64,000 bases of DNA from Rhodeus uyekii (GCA_037043235.1 JAWRVZ010000180.1:1256102-1320101), one strand, 5' to 3'; positions 29,881 through 43,391 are shown, numbered from the stretch's first letter. Program-made: numbers and translations. The notes: generated by a model not told the origin, from the letters alone.

Positions 29881-30184
29881 TATCACGCCACAGAAGAGGA
29901 GACACAAGTCAGAAGGTTCAACTGTTTTATTGAATATAGAATGGCAAAAGATACCAGGCGGTGTAGGGTGGCACTGAAGGTATCCTGGAGGATGAGGCTG
30001 ACGTAAGATGAAGCAGCGTGAATAAGCCGTGAGCCGTCTGCACACACTGATGAGACCGGACAAGGAATAGAGGGAACACGGCAGATATATAGAGTCCTTA
30101 ATAGCTGATACAGGTGTGTGTGATTAGAACTCGGTTGATCGGGATCATGTGGGCGGAGTGTTGTGATCTGGTGGTTCTGTGACA
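29881..30184 (-). mobile_element. Solo LTR, minus strand
   Basis: Flanked by the 5-bp duplication CACCA (29876-29880 and 30185-30189). On the minus strand it starts TGTCACAGAACC and has TATATATC (near 30090) and CAATAAAAC (near 29930). 304 bp with no internal region. Confidence 0.65.
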
Positions 30185-30550
30185 CACCACTATTTTACCC
30201 CATATATATATATCATATTAATCCTGCAAATTGATATATTGTAACATACAAAGCACAGATCATCAGTCTGCATTTCACTCCATTCCCATATTTTTTATTT
30301 TCTCTTTTATGATATTTTTATGTTTATTTAGTTTTTTGCTACCATACAGGCCATATTAATATCCTACATCCAGCTGTATTTTTTAAGGACACTACCATTC
30401 TTTGACCTGTTTTGGCTGCAGTAAGTGTAGCACACAATGCTCAGAGAAAGTTAGAGCACTTTCTCTGCCACAGAAAACCACCCAGTCCATTCTTCTGAAA
30501 CTGCTGTCAGATCGGCTGATTAACCAACCCTGGTGCCGCCTGTCTTACAG

Positions 30551-30652
30551 GATCAGCCCTGCAGTTCATGGGCCAGGAGGAGTTCTATGGAGAGCAGTAT
30601 GGATACACTCAGAGCTCCAACGAGCCTGTTAGCCAACAGTTTTACTCAGATG
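30551..30652 (+). CDS. ss18l1: ss18l1 exon
   Basis: The acceptor is TTACAG at 30545-30550 and the donor GTAAAC at 30653. It encodes GSALQFMGQEEFYGEQYGYT and SSNEPVSQQFYSDG, the GQEEYYGEQY block of CREST. Phase 1-1. Confidence 0.92.
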
Positions 30653-31015
30653 GTAAACACACTCCAATCCAGAACCTTTCTACACTTATGCATTCACTAA
30701 TTCATTAGTTAATTCATTCATTCAACATCCCTATTTCTACTTTGATTCTTCTCAGTCTTTAAGTCATATCATATGATTTCTTTTTTCTCTAAAAACATTC
30801 CAAAGTTAGACTTCAGATCAAACTTTGCTAAACCTGTATTTATTGCCTGCAAATCTTTCATCTTTTTTCGGTGTGCTGAAATTTCAGTTTGAGTTTCCTT
30901 CCTCTTTTCTTTCAGTTGTTTCGCTACAGTTAGTAGTAGTTTTTTGAATGTCTGCTCCTGCCCCTTTTCCTCAAGCTGATTAGTGGATGTGTATTTTTCT
31001 TTCTTTCTGCAACAG

Positions 31016-31105
31016 GCCATGGAGAGGGTTCCTATCAGCAGTCTTCCTATGTGGAACAGAATTATGAGAGAACTTTTGACGAGTCTTCACAACACTATTA
31101 CGAAG
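31016..31105 (+). CDS. ss18l1: ss18l1 exon
   Basis: The acceptor is AACAG ending at 31015 and the donor GTAATC at 31106. It encodes GHGEGSYQQSSYVEQNYERT and FDESSQHYYEG, the most conserved part of the SS18/CREST C-terminal domain. Phase 1-1. Confidence 0.93.
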
Positions 31106-31339
31106 GTAATCAAGAACTATTATATAGATTGTGTGAAAAATGAAAAATGACACTGCTGGATTTATAATAATTTATCAGCAAGAAAATTCAGTATGTAATT
31201 TTATTGTTTCAGATAATCCAATCATAGTCAATGTGTTTTGATGTTTGAGCTGTGTGACCTGAAGATGAAAAGTGAATGGAGACCAGTAAACTGAAGTCCA
31301 TTATTTATCCATGTACACAAAATGATGTGAATGCACGTC

Positions 31340-32330
31340 GAGTCGTCACTCGTTGATCGATCGAAGGTTTCTGGTAGGTGTGTAGAGTTGTACCAATGAG
31401 TGGAAGTATGAAGGTGCTGAGTTTGTGTAAGTTCTGTATGCAAGAGTCAGTGCTTTGAATTTGATGTGTGCTGAGAGAGGGAGCCAGTGTAGTGAGATGA
31501 AGAGTGGTGTGACATGAGACCTTTTGGGTTGGTTGAAGACCAGACGAGCTGCTGCATTCTGGATCAGTTGTAGGGAATTGATTGCACTTGCAGGAAGCCC
31601 AACCAGAAGAGCATTGCAGTAGTCCAGTCTGGAAATGACCATGGCCTGCACCAGAAGTTGCGTAGCTTGCTCATTTAGGAATCCTCCTGATGTTGTACAG
31701 TGCAAACCTGCATTATCGAGCCGTCTTTGAGATGTGAGCTTGGAAGGTCAGCTGGTCCTCAAAGATCACTCCAAGATTTATGGCAGACCTTGATGGGGTA
31801 ATCTTGGTAGCACCAATCTGGTTGGTGAAGTCGTACTGTCGGGTTTGATCGGCAGGAAAGACTAGAAGCTCCGTCTTTGCTTGGTTGAGTTGCAGATGAT
31901 GCTCTTTCATTCATGTCGAGATGTCCGCTAGGCAGCTTGTGACTCTTGCAGTCAACATTGGATCATCTGGTTGAAATGGTAGGTAGAGCTGAGTGTCATC
32001 GGTGTAGCAGTGATAGGAGAAGCCGTGTGCCTCTATCATGGCACCCAGTGATGTGGTGTACATGGAGAAGAGAAGTGGTCCAAGAACTGAGCCCTGTGGA
32101 ACACCGATGATCAGTTGACATTCTTTGGAGACCTCCCCGCACCACACCCATCTGTGAGACAGGATTCAAACCACTGAAGAGGAGTTCCAGTCATGCCTAG
32201 TGGCGAGAGGGGTAGATAAGAGGATATGATGATTAACAGTGTCAAAGGCAGCAGATAGATCTAAAGCAATGAGAACTGACGATTTTGAATCAGCTTTTGC
32301 ACCTCTTGCTTAGAGCTACAGTGACTGATA
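31340..32330 (-). mobile_element. L2-type LINE fragment, minus strand, in ss18l1 intron
   Basis: Minus-strand pieces read IGVPQGSVLGPLLFSMYTTS, then the RT catalytic region CYTDDTQLYLPF, then LQLNQAKTELLVFP, NLGVIFEDQLTF, and the C-terminal ISRLDYCNALLVGLP and SLHWLPLSAHIKFKAL. Frames are broken by small indels. It is more diverged than the L2 copies at 36-50 kb. Confidence 0.85.
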
Positions 32331-32935
32331 ATCATGCAGTCTCGGTTGAATGGCCCTTCTTGAAGCCAGAGTTGTTGATGTCCAACCGGCCATTCTGAGA
32401 GAAATAAGAAGATTCTGTGGTGCAGCTTTAGTCCATAGGCTCAGGATTATAAGGGGTACAGACCAGGCAAGAATTATGTTGGGTTATAGAACTCGTTCAG
32501 GCTGGGTATCAGAAGTTGATACAGGAAGGTATCCGCACTGTTGCCCTCTTTGGCATTGTAGATAGTTGGTAGACTTGGGTTGTAGGGTGTCCATCATGAT
32601 GCTTTTCCAGGTTAGAGATTTTCCAAGCTAACCCTAACTTCAATACACGTAGGGATGCGTGAATCTCAGACAAACAGTCTTTAAGGAGTTAAAATAAAAA
32701 AATAGACTTCAATTATTAAAAATGATGGACAGACAAAATTACTTGCATATACCATCAAATCTGTAGGACCCAAGACCTCAGAATATTGTGTCAAATAAGA
32801 GAACAATAAAAAATGTGGACTGGGGTAATCCAGGACCAGGGTTGAGAACCACTTGTCCACAATTGTCATGGATATTGTAATCGATTAGGTTCAAATTCAG
32901 TTCTCCATTCATGTATTATCTCAATGATCTTTCAG

Positions 32936-33055
32936 GAAACTCTCAATATAGCCAACAACAGACACAGTACCAACAAGGCACTGGGCAGTACCAGACATTA
33001 AGTCAACAGCAGTACCCATCACAAGCAGCCTACAGTGTTCAGCCTCAGGGATACG
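32936..33055 (+). CDS. ss18l1: ss18l1 exon
   Basis: The acceptor is TTCAG ending at 32935 and the donor GTAACT at 33056. It encodes a Gln/Tyr-rich segment starting GNSQYSQQQ and ending QPQGYG. Phase 1-1. An old L2-type LINE lies in the preceding intron. Confidence 0.92.
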
Positions 33056-33158
33056 GTAACTCAAACTCAAATGATCAAGATTTAAATTGTTTTCTGTTGA
33101 ATTTTATTCAGTATTGATTGATATACATCAAACTGACTTGTGCTATTTGGCTCTGAAG

Positions 33159-33286
33159 GTCCAGGACAGGGCAGCTCATCCCAGTATCCTCAGTATCAGC
33201 AGGGCCAGAGTCAGCAGTTCCCGTCATACCGCTCTATACAGCCAGGACCAGCTGCTCAGTCTCAGAGATCCTACTCCTTTGAACAG
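33159..33286 (+). CDS. ss18l1: ss18l1 exon
   Basis: The acceptor AG is at 33157-33158 and the donor GTTAGC at 33287. It encodes GPGQGSSSQYPQYQQGQSQQ, then FPSYRSIQPGPAAQSQRSYS and FEQ. It ends in phase 0, which fits the last exon. Confidence 0.92.
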
Positions 33287-33846
33287 GTTAGCACTATTAA
33301 TATCCTGTACAAACTATAAACCAATGCGTTTTGTATGTCAAGTCCAGCACAGCAGTTAAAGGATTAGTTTACTTCAAAAAGAAAAGTTTTGTCGAGTTAC
33401 TAAACTCAGTTCCATTCATTTTCTATATACAAAATTAATGTGAATGTAAAATTAATTAATGACATAGAAGAATCGACATAACCCATAAGAAAATGCTAAG
33501 ACAAATAGGGAGTTTGGCGGTTCCACTTCAAAAACGTCGACATAATAGTATTGGTGAATTAACCGTGACTCGAGATAAGTGAACTCCACTGTACTTGCTT
33601 GAAGCGCAAGAACCAATGATGTTTCTCTTTGTATTTGCATCGATTTCAAACGACATGAGAATGTGTAACTGATGACAGAGTTTTCATTTGTGGGTGAAGC
33701 TTTAAAATTTAAGATGAACATGTTTAATGTTTAAGTATGTCCAAACGTTTTCATCAACAAACTGTTGATTTATTCAGTGTAGTGCCAAAACTGCCAATAG
33801 CTTTCATTACATTTGGTCACCCTCCCCCCTTTCTTTCTCTGTAAAG

Positions 33847-33873
33847 GGTCAGTATGGAAACTATCAGCAATAA
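33847..33873 (+). CDS. ss18l1: ss18l1 terminal coding exon
   Basis: The acceptor is GTAAAG ending at 33846. It encodes GQYGNYQQ and the TAA stop, the conserved C-terminus of SS18 family proteins. Confidence 0.93.
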   Translation, partial: GQYGNYQQ

Positions 33874-34860
33874 AGACACAGAGGAAACAGATAATGTCTG
33901 TGGCAATTCTTTGTGATCATCCCTAGTTATGGTGAACGAAAACAGAGGATTCCACACCAGCCCTTCCTCACAGGTTTGCTACAGAATCAAAACACTAAAT
34001 CGTAACCATTTTGAGGGATAAATATAATTTGTTACGAGGTTCTGTAATTATTTTTTCAATTCTACTTTTATCTTACAGGATATGTTATTTATATGTTATG
34101 TTAATTTTTTACCTTAGATTTATTTATTTATTTAATTGTTTGTCTGAATGGATGGATGATTGGGTTAATGTTCAGATAGCAAAAATGAAAATCTACTATG
34201 GACATCCATTTTTATTTTTTTAGGTTTTTTTTAAATACTGGAGACAATTAAAACTGGTTAAATGGCCAAATTTGAAATTTCACTTACATATTATGTTGTA
34301 TATAGATTTATTATTAGTAGTAAATAGACTTTATTGGAATCCTCATTCATAATTATGAGTGTCGCACAATGTTCTGTAACACTTGTTTCTGGTGTGAAGT
34401 TATTCTCATCACGTTTTAGGGCATTGCGAGTTTAGAATGTAGACTTTTTTATGCCTTACTGTTGCTCTGACTATATATCGCCATATATCATATATATCAC
34501 ATCATAAGAACAAGTGCTAGAATTATTTATAGAGTCAAAGTTTAAAAACATTTCCATGGGGTTAAAGACTGTTTCAGAACACCCCAAAACTGTGGCAAGC
34601 TGACATTAAAGATTATTTTCACTGGCTGTCAAATAGTTTTGTTATAATGTATCACACAAAGAATCTGTTACAATTCGTTTAGAAAAAGATATATGGTTTA
34701 TCTGTAATTTAATTATTGATATTAAGTACGCACATATGTAGTGTTATATATCAAGGTATATATCAAGTTACAACAATTGTAAAGAAATCTGTGATCATTT
34801 CAAGGAATATCTCCATCTTCACTTTTCTGTTTTGCTTGTAATAAAGGCAATTTTTTTAAC
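33874..34860 (+). other. ss18l1: ss18l1 3' untranslated region
   Basis: AT-rich sequence without ORFs follows the stop codon. An AATAAA poly(A) signal lies at 34840-34845, with a second possible AATAAA near 34880. The exact cleavage site is inferred. Confidence 0.6.
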
Positions 34861-35924
34861 TGATAAATATGAAGCAAATAAATTAAGTTTCATCCCTATC
34901 TGTCATGTTTGCACTGGTTTTCTTGTGTTGTGGTGTAATTTTTTTAATGTAATTATTTACATATTGTTAGAGCTTCTTATTTTATTTTATTTGTTTTTTG
35001 TTTTGTTTTTTTACAATAAGCACAAGTCAAGCCGTGATAAACAGGACCAGGCCAAAACATCTCTATACCAGCCGCCTCTTGGCTGAACTTCACAGTTAAG
35101 GATATGGATCCATTTCCATGTACTATGCACATCCAAATACACATAATTTAAAGACATTCTAACCATGTGGGAACTGAACTATCTGAGGGCGAGTCGACAT
35201 TATCAGTAAACAGTTTTTCCATCAGAGTGCTTGTGTGTTGTAATGTTTCCCACACTTTTGGTTTAGGATTTTTATATGCATGCAGTGCAAGGTCGTGTGT
35301 AGTCTAATTTGTCCTTCACAAATCTGTAATAAGAAATCACTTCTAATAGCACATTCACGACACAGCAGAACACTGATCTAGAATTTCTTGCAAATATGTA
35401 TTTTCAAAAGTCAGCAATTGAAGATTTTCCCAATAGACTTTTGGATAGAGAGGGAAACACACACACACAATCACGAACAATCAATAATCCAAGAACAAAT
35501 AATCAGCAGCAGCAAAAAAAAAAAAAAAAGTTTGAATAGTCAGAATAGTTGGATAAGAAAAGTAAACAAATTCCACTATCAAAAAAGTCACAGTCAAGTC
35601 AAACAGTCATCTACAACGGCACAGTTCTCACGACTCCTTTTTGTAAAGTCTGGTACACATTTTCCAGAACTTTTTAAGCCTTGGTATAGCCATATAGGCT
35701 CCCATTCCATTAATCCATTTCAGGTTTTAAAACTGTACACTCGAGGCACATTTTTCCCTCCAGCATCTGAATGTCACAATGTGTCACAATCTGTCAAGGA
35801 AGCTTTCCATTGCTTTATCCAGGAAACGTGACCATAGTAGAATACAAACAATAAGGTATTCTTATTCTTATCTCCACTATAAACGTTTTTATAGTGGAGA
35901 AAACAATAAATCGCCACAGGAGTC
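34861..35924. other. Intergenic sequence downstream of ss18l1, nothing assigned
   Basis: AT-rich with a short A-run near 35514-35529 and a CACA stretch near 35458. No supported gene. Confidence 0.4.
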
Positions 35925-37127
35925 TTCATTTGAAAGCCACATTTGCAGCCACAATTCCAGCATCTGTAAAACGGCGTTCTTCCATCTTCAAAAATATATC
36001 TAAATTGTGACATATGCTCTCTAAGACAAATGCGGAAAAGTGAGTTCATGCGTTCATGAGTTCAAGGCTAGATTATTGTAATGCTCTACTAGGTGGTTGC
36101 CCTGCACGCTTAATAAACAAATTCCAGCTGGTCCAAAATGCAGCAGCTCGAGTTCTTACTAGAACCAGGAAGTATGAGCATATTAGCCCAGTTCTGTCAA
36201 ACCTGCACTGGCTTCCTATTAAACACCGAATACATTTTAAAATCTTGCTAATTACTTACAAAGCATTAAATGGTTTAGCTCCACAGTACTTGAGCGATCT
36301 CTTAACACATTATAGTCCTTCACGTCTATTGCGATCCCAAAATACTGACCAGCTTATAATACCTAGAATATCAAAGTCAACTGCTGGCGGTCGATCCTTT
36401 TCCTATTTAGCTCCTAAACTCTGGAACAGTCTTCCTATTACAGTTCGGGAAGCAGACACACTCTGTCAGTTTAAATGTAGACTAAAAGCACATCTCTTCA
36501 ACCTGGCATACACATAACACATTATACATACATTTCTAATCCAAATCATGTAAAATGATTGTTAGGCTGCATAATTTAGATCAGCCAGAACCGGGAACAT
36601 TCCCATAACACCTGATGTACTCGATACATCAGAAGAAGAATGGCATCTACGCTGATATTGGTCTCTGTTTATTCCGAGGTTATCGTGGTCAGCCGGATCC
36701 GGGCCGTATCCAGATCAGATGAAGGACCTGCACCTGGACACGAGCACAGCACTGCCCTGAAGTGTCTGCGGAGACCGTGACTCTACTAGACCCTCCCCTG
36801 TGACGATCATGAACCCATCTCCAATCGGACCAAATTGGACTTAATATTGGACTTGAATTGTTGTATAATAATCATGTACGGTTTGGCTGTTGGCCAGAGG
36901 AGAACTGGTCCCCCGACTGAGCCTGGTTTCTCCCAAGGTTTTTTCTCCATTCATTACGTCTTCTAAACTTAACACTTAATATTCATCAATTTTATTAATT
37001 GTTTTGCTCTTTTAGAGCTTTTGTTCAGCCAAAACAAACTTTGTGTTTATTGTTTTCCTGTGACCACTGTAAAGCTGCTTTGAAAAATTTCAATTATAAA
37101 AAGTGCTATATAAATAAAGGTGGCGAT
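35925..37127 (+). mobile_element. L2-type LINE, 3' part
   Basis: The C-terminal ORF segment is intact at 36056-36517 (SRLDYCNALLGGCPARLINK, NLHWLPIKHRIHFKILLITY, YLAPKLWNSLPITVREADT). The 3' UTR follows, with GATCCGGGCCGTATCCAGAT and the common tail CACTGTAAAGCTGCTTTGAA / GTGCTATATAAATAAAGGTG. The N-terminal endonuclease and most of RT are absent (5' truncation). Confidence 0.88.
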
Positions 37128-37532
37128 TTCAAAGATGAGCTCCGTGAAATAAACCCAAGCCATCCTGGCCACCGCCTCCAACTGACTGTGAGTGACACAT
37201 CATCCAGATAAAGGGAACATCTCCCTTTATGTCATTCTTGTAACCTCGGTTCTCTGAGATACAGGAAGAAGACATTGTGGATAATGCATTGGGAACTCCT
37301 CCACTACACATAACTTTACAACTGCAAGTTACTAACTCTCATTAGAGTATTAGTAGATTGTGTTTAATATCTGATAACTCTTTATCGGGATCCTGCTCAA
37401 CACACATTTAGTGTTTTTTAATTGCTAACCAGCATTGGTCAATACTGAAGGCGCTTTTTCAAAACTCTTCATACAGTCTACATTAGTAATATGAATCTTG
37501 GACAAACAGTTCCTATCAGTTAAAAAAAAAAT

Positions 37533-37917
37533 CACAAGTCAAGTCAACTTTACTTATATAGCGCTTTTTACAATACAGATTGTTTCAAAGCAGCTTTACA
37601 GTGCTCACATGAAAACATAAAGTTTGTTTGGCTGAACAGCAGCCTTAAAAGAGCAGGCGAATTAATACAATTAATGAATATTAAATTTTAAGTTTTGATT
37701 ATTGACTGATTTGATTGAATGATTATTATATTGATAATTCAAGTCTAATATGAAGTCTAATTTGGTCCGATTGGAGATGGGTTCATAATCGTCACAGTCA
37801 CGGTCTCCGCAGACACCCCAGGGCAGTGCTGTGCTCGTGTCCAGGTGCAGGTCCTTCATCTGATCTGGATACGGCCCGGATCCGGCTGACCACGGTAACC
37901 TCGGAATAAACAGAGAC
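37533..37917 (-). mobile_element. L2-type LINE 3' end, minus strand
   Basis: Reverse complement of the tail and 3' UTR found at 36640-37127: AGTCAAGTCAACTTTACTTA at the left, CCGGATCCGGCTGACC near 37875. Confidence 0.85.
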
Positions 37918-39380
<1,463 letters not shown>

Positions 39381-40312
39381 TTACAGTGACTTCCTCCGTA
39401 AGCCTGGCAGCTCTCTGAAGCTGAGCCCAGGAGACAGTGTGCTGCCTGGGGAGGACAGAACTGTATTGTTCCTGGTGGAGGAGCTGCCTTGTATCTTGTA
39501 GGAAACAGAGTTGTAGTACACCGAGTTAATCTTGCACTCAGGGCACTTGTTTTGGGACGAGGCTGGGCTGTTGCAGAGGCCCAAGTGATAGCAAACGCAG
39601 GTGCACAGCAGGCTCAGCTGAGACCGAGACTGGCACTGGTTTGCGTGTAACGGCAGGGGCAGAGGCGAGTACAGCTCACGCTCCTCTGCCGGGGACAGGA
39701 TAAGGTTGGTGCAGCTGGTGCCCTCCTCCATGGGCAAGAACAGGTTGCTGTGGCAGTGATTATCCCGCCCTGAATTCATGGCTGTGAGGTTACGACCCCT
39801 CTTCAGTGAGGCACGTTCCTGAGCGTCCCTCTTCTCATCCTCGCTGTTCATAGTGAGGAACCTCAACACCACCAAGTTGAGGAACGCTCCGATCACAGTC
39901 AGCCCTACAAGGATGTACATGAAACTGAAGACCACGTAAGGTGTCTTTTCTTGAAGGTCCTCTTGCTTCTGAAGAGCCACAAAGTCCCCAAAGCCAATGG
40001 TGGTGAGTGTGATGAAACAGTAGTAGTATGCATGGAAGAACGTCCAGCCCTCGAAGTGCGAGAAGGCTGCGGCCCCCACGCACAGAGTTCCCAAACAGGA
40101 CAAGAAACCCACTAGAACCATGTTTTCCATGGAAATCTCAGTGCGATGCAGCCCTAGGCATCTCTTGACACGGCTGAGGAGATAGCGGACAAACGTGTTC
40201 ATCCTCTCGCCCAGACTCTGGAACATCACCAGTGTCAGAGGGATGCCCAGGACGGCGTAGAACATGCAGAAGACCTTTCCTGCGTCTGTGCCGGGCGCTG
40301 CGTGGCCATAAC
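39381..40312 (-). CDS. kcnk15: kcnk15 exon 2
   Basis: The acceptor TTTCTGCAG lies at 40313-40321. The exon completes the first filter (GYG), followed by GKVFCMFYAVLGIPLTLVMF and the SLGERMN element. TM3 and the second pore region follow (HAYYYCFITLTTIGFGDFVA). TM4 is FMYILVGLTVIGAFLNLVVL, followed by RFLTMNSEDEKRDAQERASL. The last 140 or so residues are a cytoplasmic tail rich in Ser, Cys and Leu ending ELPGLRRKSL; the C-terminal RRKS-type motif is typical for 14-3-3 binding in TASK channels. Stop at 39381-39383. Confidence 0.9.
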
Positions 40313-40689
40313 CTGCAGAAAAACAGTGCCGAGGCAACATCTCGGTCAGATCGGAGGATTGAGGCAGACCTCAATGGCAAAACACACGCTTCAGAGATTA
40401 GCTTCTCAATGTTACAAAGATTGGTTACCTTATTTTATGTTGTCCTTGTTACCATGCTATCATAATAATAATAATAAACTTTATTTTATATAGCACTTTA
40501 CATAGAAATATAGAATTAAAAGATACACATAACAGTAAAATCAATATCTGATCTCAGAGGGCAGGGAGTCACACAACTTAAGAGCCAGAGAGGAAAAAGC
40601 CGATCACCCATACTTTTAACCGTGTTGTTTGAACAGATAAAAGACCAGATTTAGAGGAGCGTAGAGTGTAGGGTGTTAAAAGCTCACAC

Positions 40690-40830
40690 AAGTACAGTAA
40701 TAACTTGGTTTATGAGTGACTTAGTATACGAGCAAATCGGTGTATGAGCATGGAAAGTCAAATCGGTGTACGAGCATTGTATCGGTGTGCGAGAAAAATA
40801 TTCGCTCGCCCACACGCATTTTTGTGTGGA
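40690..40830. mobile_element. Possible pogo/Tigger-type terminus
   Basis: Repeated phrases of the kind GGTTTATGAGTGACTTAG and GGTGTACGAGCATTG, also found in opposite sense at 52520-52615. This is typical of pogo/Tigger ends, but I did not define the boundaries. Confidence 0.35.
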
Positions 40831-41702
40831 AAAGATCGAACTCTCAGTATCATCGTGCACATTTTTACTGGAAATATCCTAATGACAGCCTCTCATAAAA
40901 CAGTCACGCGGTTCCAACTACTTTATCACCCCGTTAATCATCACAAGGACTGTTACATGTGAATATGATGAAACTTTATTAATGGAGCATGTTACCAACA
41001 CCAAACATTGCATACTAATGAGGCTCACGTGTGTTCTCAGTACAACACACCCAATGACGTTCTTAAAGGGCCATACACTTTTAGAGAACAGCATACTATA
41101 ACAGTTATAACTCTGTACAGATCATATACATAAGTGATTTACAGCGGTTTTACCTCGTGTTGTTGCATTAATTCTGATCGCTATTCTTCACGTTGTAATA
41201 TCGTTACAAATGTTGAATGAACTAGTTAATCTGATGTGTTCAATAAGTGTTAAGTTAACAGTCTTTAAGAGGGTGGGGTTTCAGGGGGCTAGAGAGAGAG
41301 AGTTGAGTTGTGTGGGATGAGAGAGCGGTCGCAAGCAGAGAGATAGTTTTGATTCTTCTGTTATGTACGGCGTGGGTTGCGGCCAGAACCGCAATCCGTT
41401 AGTTCTCCATAAAATCTCTGAACGAGAAGGAACCTGTCCGGTTATTAAAAGAAGCAACGCTACAATGTAGTGAAATATATACATATAGTACAGCATATAG
41501 AAAGAAGGTACGAATGAAATTCTCCCTGTAAGCAGTAACACCCCCCCCCCCCTCTCCTCTTGTCTCCATCATGCCAGCAGAGACAGGTAAAGTGCGCGTT
41601 ACAGTAAATTGTCAAGTATTTTTAGAGTTTGTCAATTATTAATTAGTATTTATATGAGATCTTAATGGTTAGAATGTTAAATGTAATTATTAGGTTAAAA
41701 TC

Positions 41703-41873
41703 GCCCGTCTTGTGCAGCGGGCGATATGTGCTTTCACTTTCGTTTTCACAGTCGCGATTTTAAACAATTGCAAAATCTGAGGGGGCCGGACATGTAAATG
41801 AGGGGGCCCAGGCCCGCCCAGGCCCACCCAGGCCCACCCAGGCCCACCCAGGCCCCCCCGTGGCTACGCCACT
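41703..41873. mobile_element. Partial hAT element (GTGGCTACGCCACTG end)
   Basis: Matches 49230-49386 of the complete element: GCGGGCGATATGTG, GGGGGCCGGACATGTAAATG and the terminal CGTGGCTACGCCACTG. A 10-bp GGCCCACCCA minisatellite is expanded to about five units. The left half is missing. Confidence 0.75.
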
Positions 41874-43102
41874 GGTTTGGAGTTGTAAAGCATCCACATT
41901 TAAAGTAATGAACCCAGCTTTATGCAACTGATGAGGTGAGCCAGTAAGCATCACTTCAGTTTTGTCACTGTTACGACAGAGAACATTTTCAGACATCCAT
42001 TTTTTAATCTCAGTAAAACATTGAGAAAGAAGAGACAGGCATATTGACATCAGGTTTTGAATGTATAGATCTGAGTGTCATCAGCATAGAAGTGGAAGTT
42101 AACACCAAGTTAAGTTTATTAGATAAGTCAACAGCAATTGCTGTCACATTATGTTATCTTGCTATGAATTTTGTGTCCAGCAGAAGCCTGATAAACTAGA
42201 AGTTAGTTAGGGCTAATCAGACTTACTTTATGTAACTGACTTAATTTTTATGTAACTGACCTTTTTATGTAACTGAAAAAGTTATGATCAATCTTGAAGA
42301 AAAAAGGTGTGTAAGTGCAAGTACAGGTGTATGTATGTGGGTGTGTGTGCGTGAGTGCGTGTGAGTGAGTGTGTGTGAGTGTGTGCGCAAAAAATCTATT
42401 TCTATTCTAGTAATCTATTTACTGTACTGCGATTCCAATGTCTGGCCATGGGTTCAACTTCCAAGAAATATTAATAACGATAAATTATCTGTATTTGCTG
42501 TCAGGCGCAGAAATAGTAATGGAGGTGAAGCTCTATTTAATTCTGTTGTTTTCACGCTAATTGTCACCAAAATGATGATTAGTCTTCCAATTGCTTCTTT
42601 AGACCTTGTGTATCCATATCAAATTTATGTTCTCTCCAAGTCAGAAGTGACAACATTTGTTTTGTTGTTTTGTCTTTTTACATCTGTTATTTGTGTACAG
42701 TCTTTTTATCTCCAATAAAGCACTATCAATTTTACAGTAAATATCTTAGAGTGTACTGAGTAATATCAATTATCATCACGATAACAGTTTGATGTTTGTT
42801 GGTTACGTTCTTAAAAATAAACGTCCCATTTTATTTATTTATTGTTTATTTTATTTAACTGATGCCACGGAAGAATCTTTCAGTGAACAGTTCTTGATAG
42901 ATTCATTTTCTTCCAGTGTGAAGAGCAGTTTAATAATCTATAAAGGACGTTTCGAGCAATGGAGTAATAAATGTTAGCCGTAAAGACCCTTTATTTTCAA
43001 GAGCTTATGATTAATCATGCGATTGTCACTAATTCCTACAGTCGTAATGCATGAGTAGGTTAGATTTGTTTCGCAAGCAAAGGCTCGGCCGCTGAAACGC
43101 AC

Positions 43103-43391
43103 CTATCGTGGTGATGACAGTTATGGCAAAGTAAAAAGATCCAGCGAATTTCCACTGTCTGCCAGCGCGATGGGGTTCTGCCTGCATCACGACCCGCTCG
43201 ATCTCCCGATAGTCTTCCTCGGTGAAGCGATGCTTCCTCTTCATGTCGCTGCGCTTCTGCTCTAGGAAGCGCTTCCGCGCGCTCTCAGTCTCGGACTCCA
43301 GCGCGTCGAACACCGCGGCGCCCACCAGCAGGTACGAGAACATGCAGAGGATGAGAGAGAGCGTGCGCACGTTCTGCTTCTTCATCTTCAT
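43103..43391 (-). CDS. kcnk15: kcnk15 exon 1
   Basis: Starts at ATG 43391, with a second in-frame ATG at 43385 (M K M K K Q). Either may be used; TASK proteins normally begin MKxQNVRT, which favours 43385. It encodes TM1 (LSLILCMFSYLLVGAAVFDA), the extracellular cap with ESARKRFLEQKRSDMKRKHR, and the first pore region FAGSFYFAITVITTI. The donor GTGCGT follows after ATA-G, in phase 1. Confidence 0.9.

Larger units (their letters stand above)
1..34860 (+). other. ss18l1: ss18l1 (CREST/SS18-like 1) gene, 5' end outside the window
   Basis: This is the 3' part of the SS18-like gene for CREST, a Q/P/G/Y-rich transcriptional co-activator and subunit of the BAF (SWI/SNF) chromatin-remodelling complex in the nucleus. 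Nine coding exons join in frame (1-39, 11436-11580, 11829-12011, 12860-13015, 30551-30652, 31016-31105, 32936-33055, 33159-33286, 33847-33873) and give 329 residues plus a stop. The family is about 390-400 residues, so only the N-terminal SNH domain is missing. The first exon reads ADSNQNMQSLLPA, the conserved end of that domain. The tail is a QPGY-like domain with HYYEG repeats ending in GQYGNYQQ. It is closer to SS18L1 than to SS18 around the STGLPxSSL-like and SQYSQQQ segments. All introns are GT-AG. The introns are inflated by transposons to 11.4 kb and 17.5 kb. Confidence 0.92.
40313..43102 (-). other. kcnk15 intron with transposon pieces
   Basis: Contains a LINE-like tail (about 40462-40560, ending in an ATA array), a pogo/Tigger-like region (about 40690-40830), a decayed interval sharing blocks with 52355-52450, half of a hAT element (41703-41873), and unassigned AT-rich DNA. 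No other gene was seen. Confidence 0.55.
39381..43391 (-). other. kcnk15: kcnk15-like (TASK-group) K2P potassium channel gene
   Basis: Two coding exons on the minus strand give a 406-residue, four-TM, two-pore-domain acid-sensitive background K+ channel of the plasma membrane. Exon 1 (96 codons plus one base) carries TM1 and the first pore helix. Exon 2 starts GYGHAAPGTDAGK and has all the rest. The intron (40313-43102) interrupts the first selectivity filter between TTI and GYG, the conserved position in TASK genes. The sequence fits KCNK15 (TASK-5) best (EPHRAGRQWKF, AFSHFEGWTFFHAYYYCFIT), with KCNK9/KCNK3 next. The gene is convergent with ss18l1. Confidence 0.85.

Noticed and set aside
39835..40083. 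Overlapping ORFs antisense or out of frame to kcnk15 exon 2
   Set aside because: Shadows of the well-supported channel exon.
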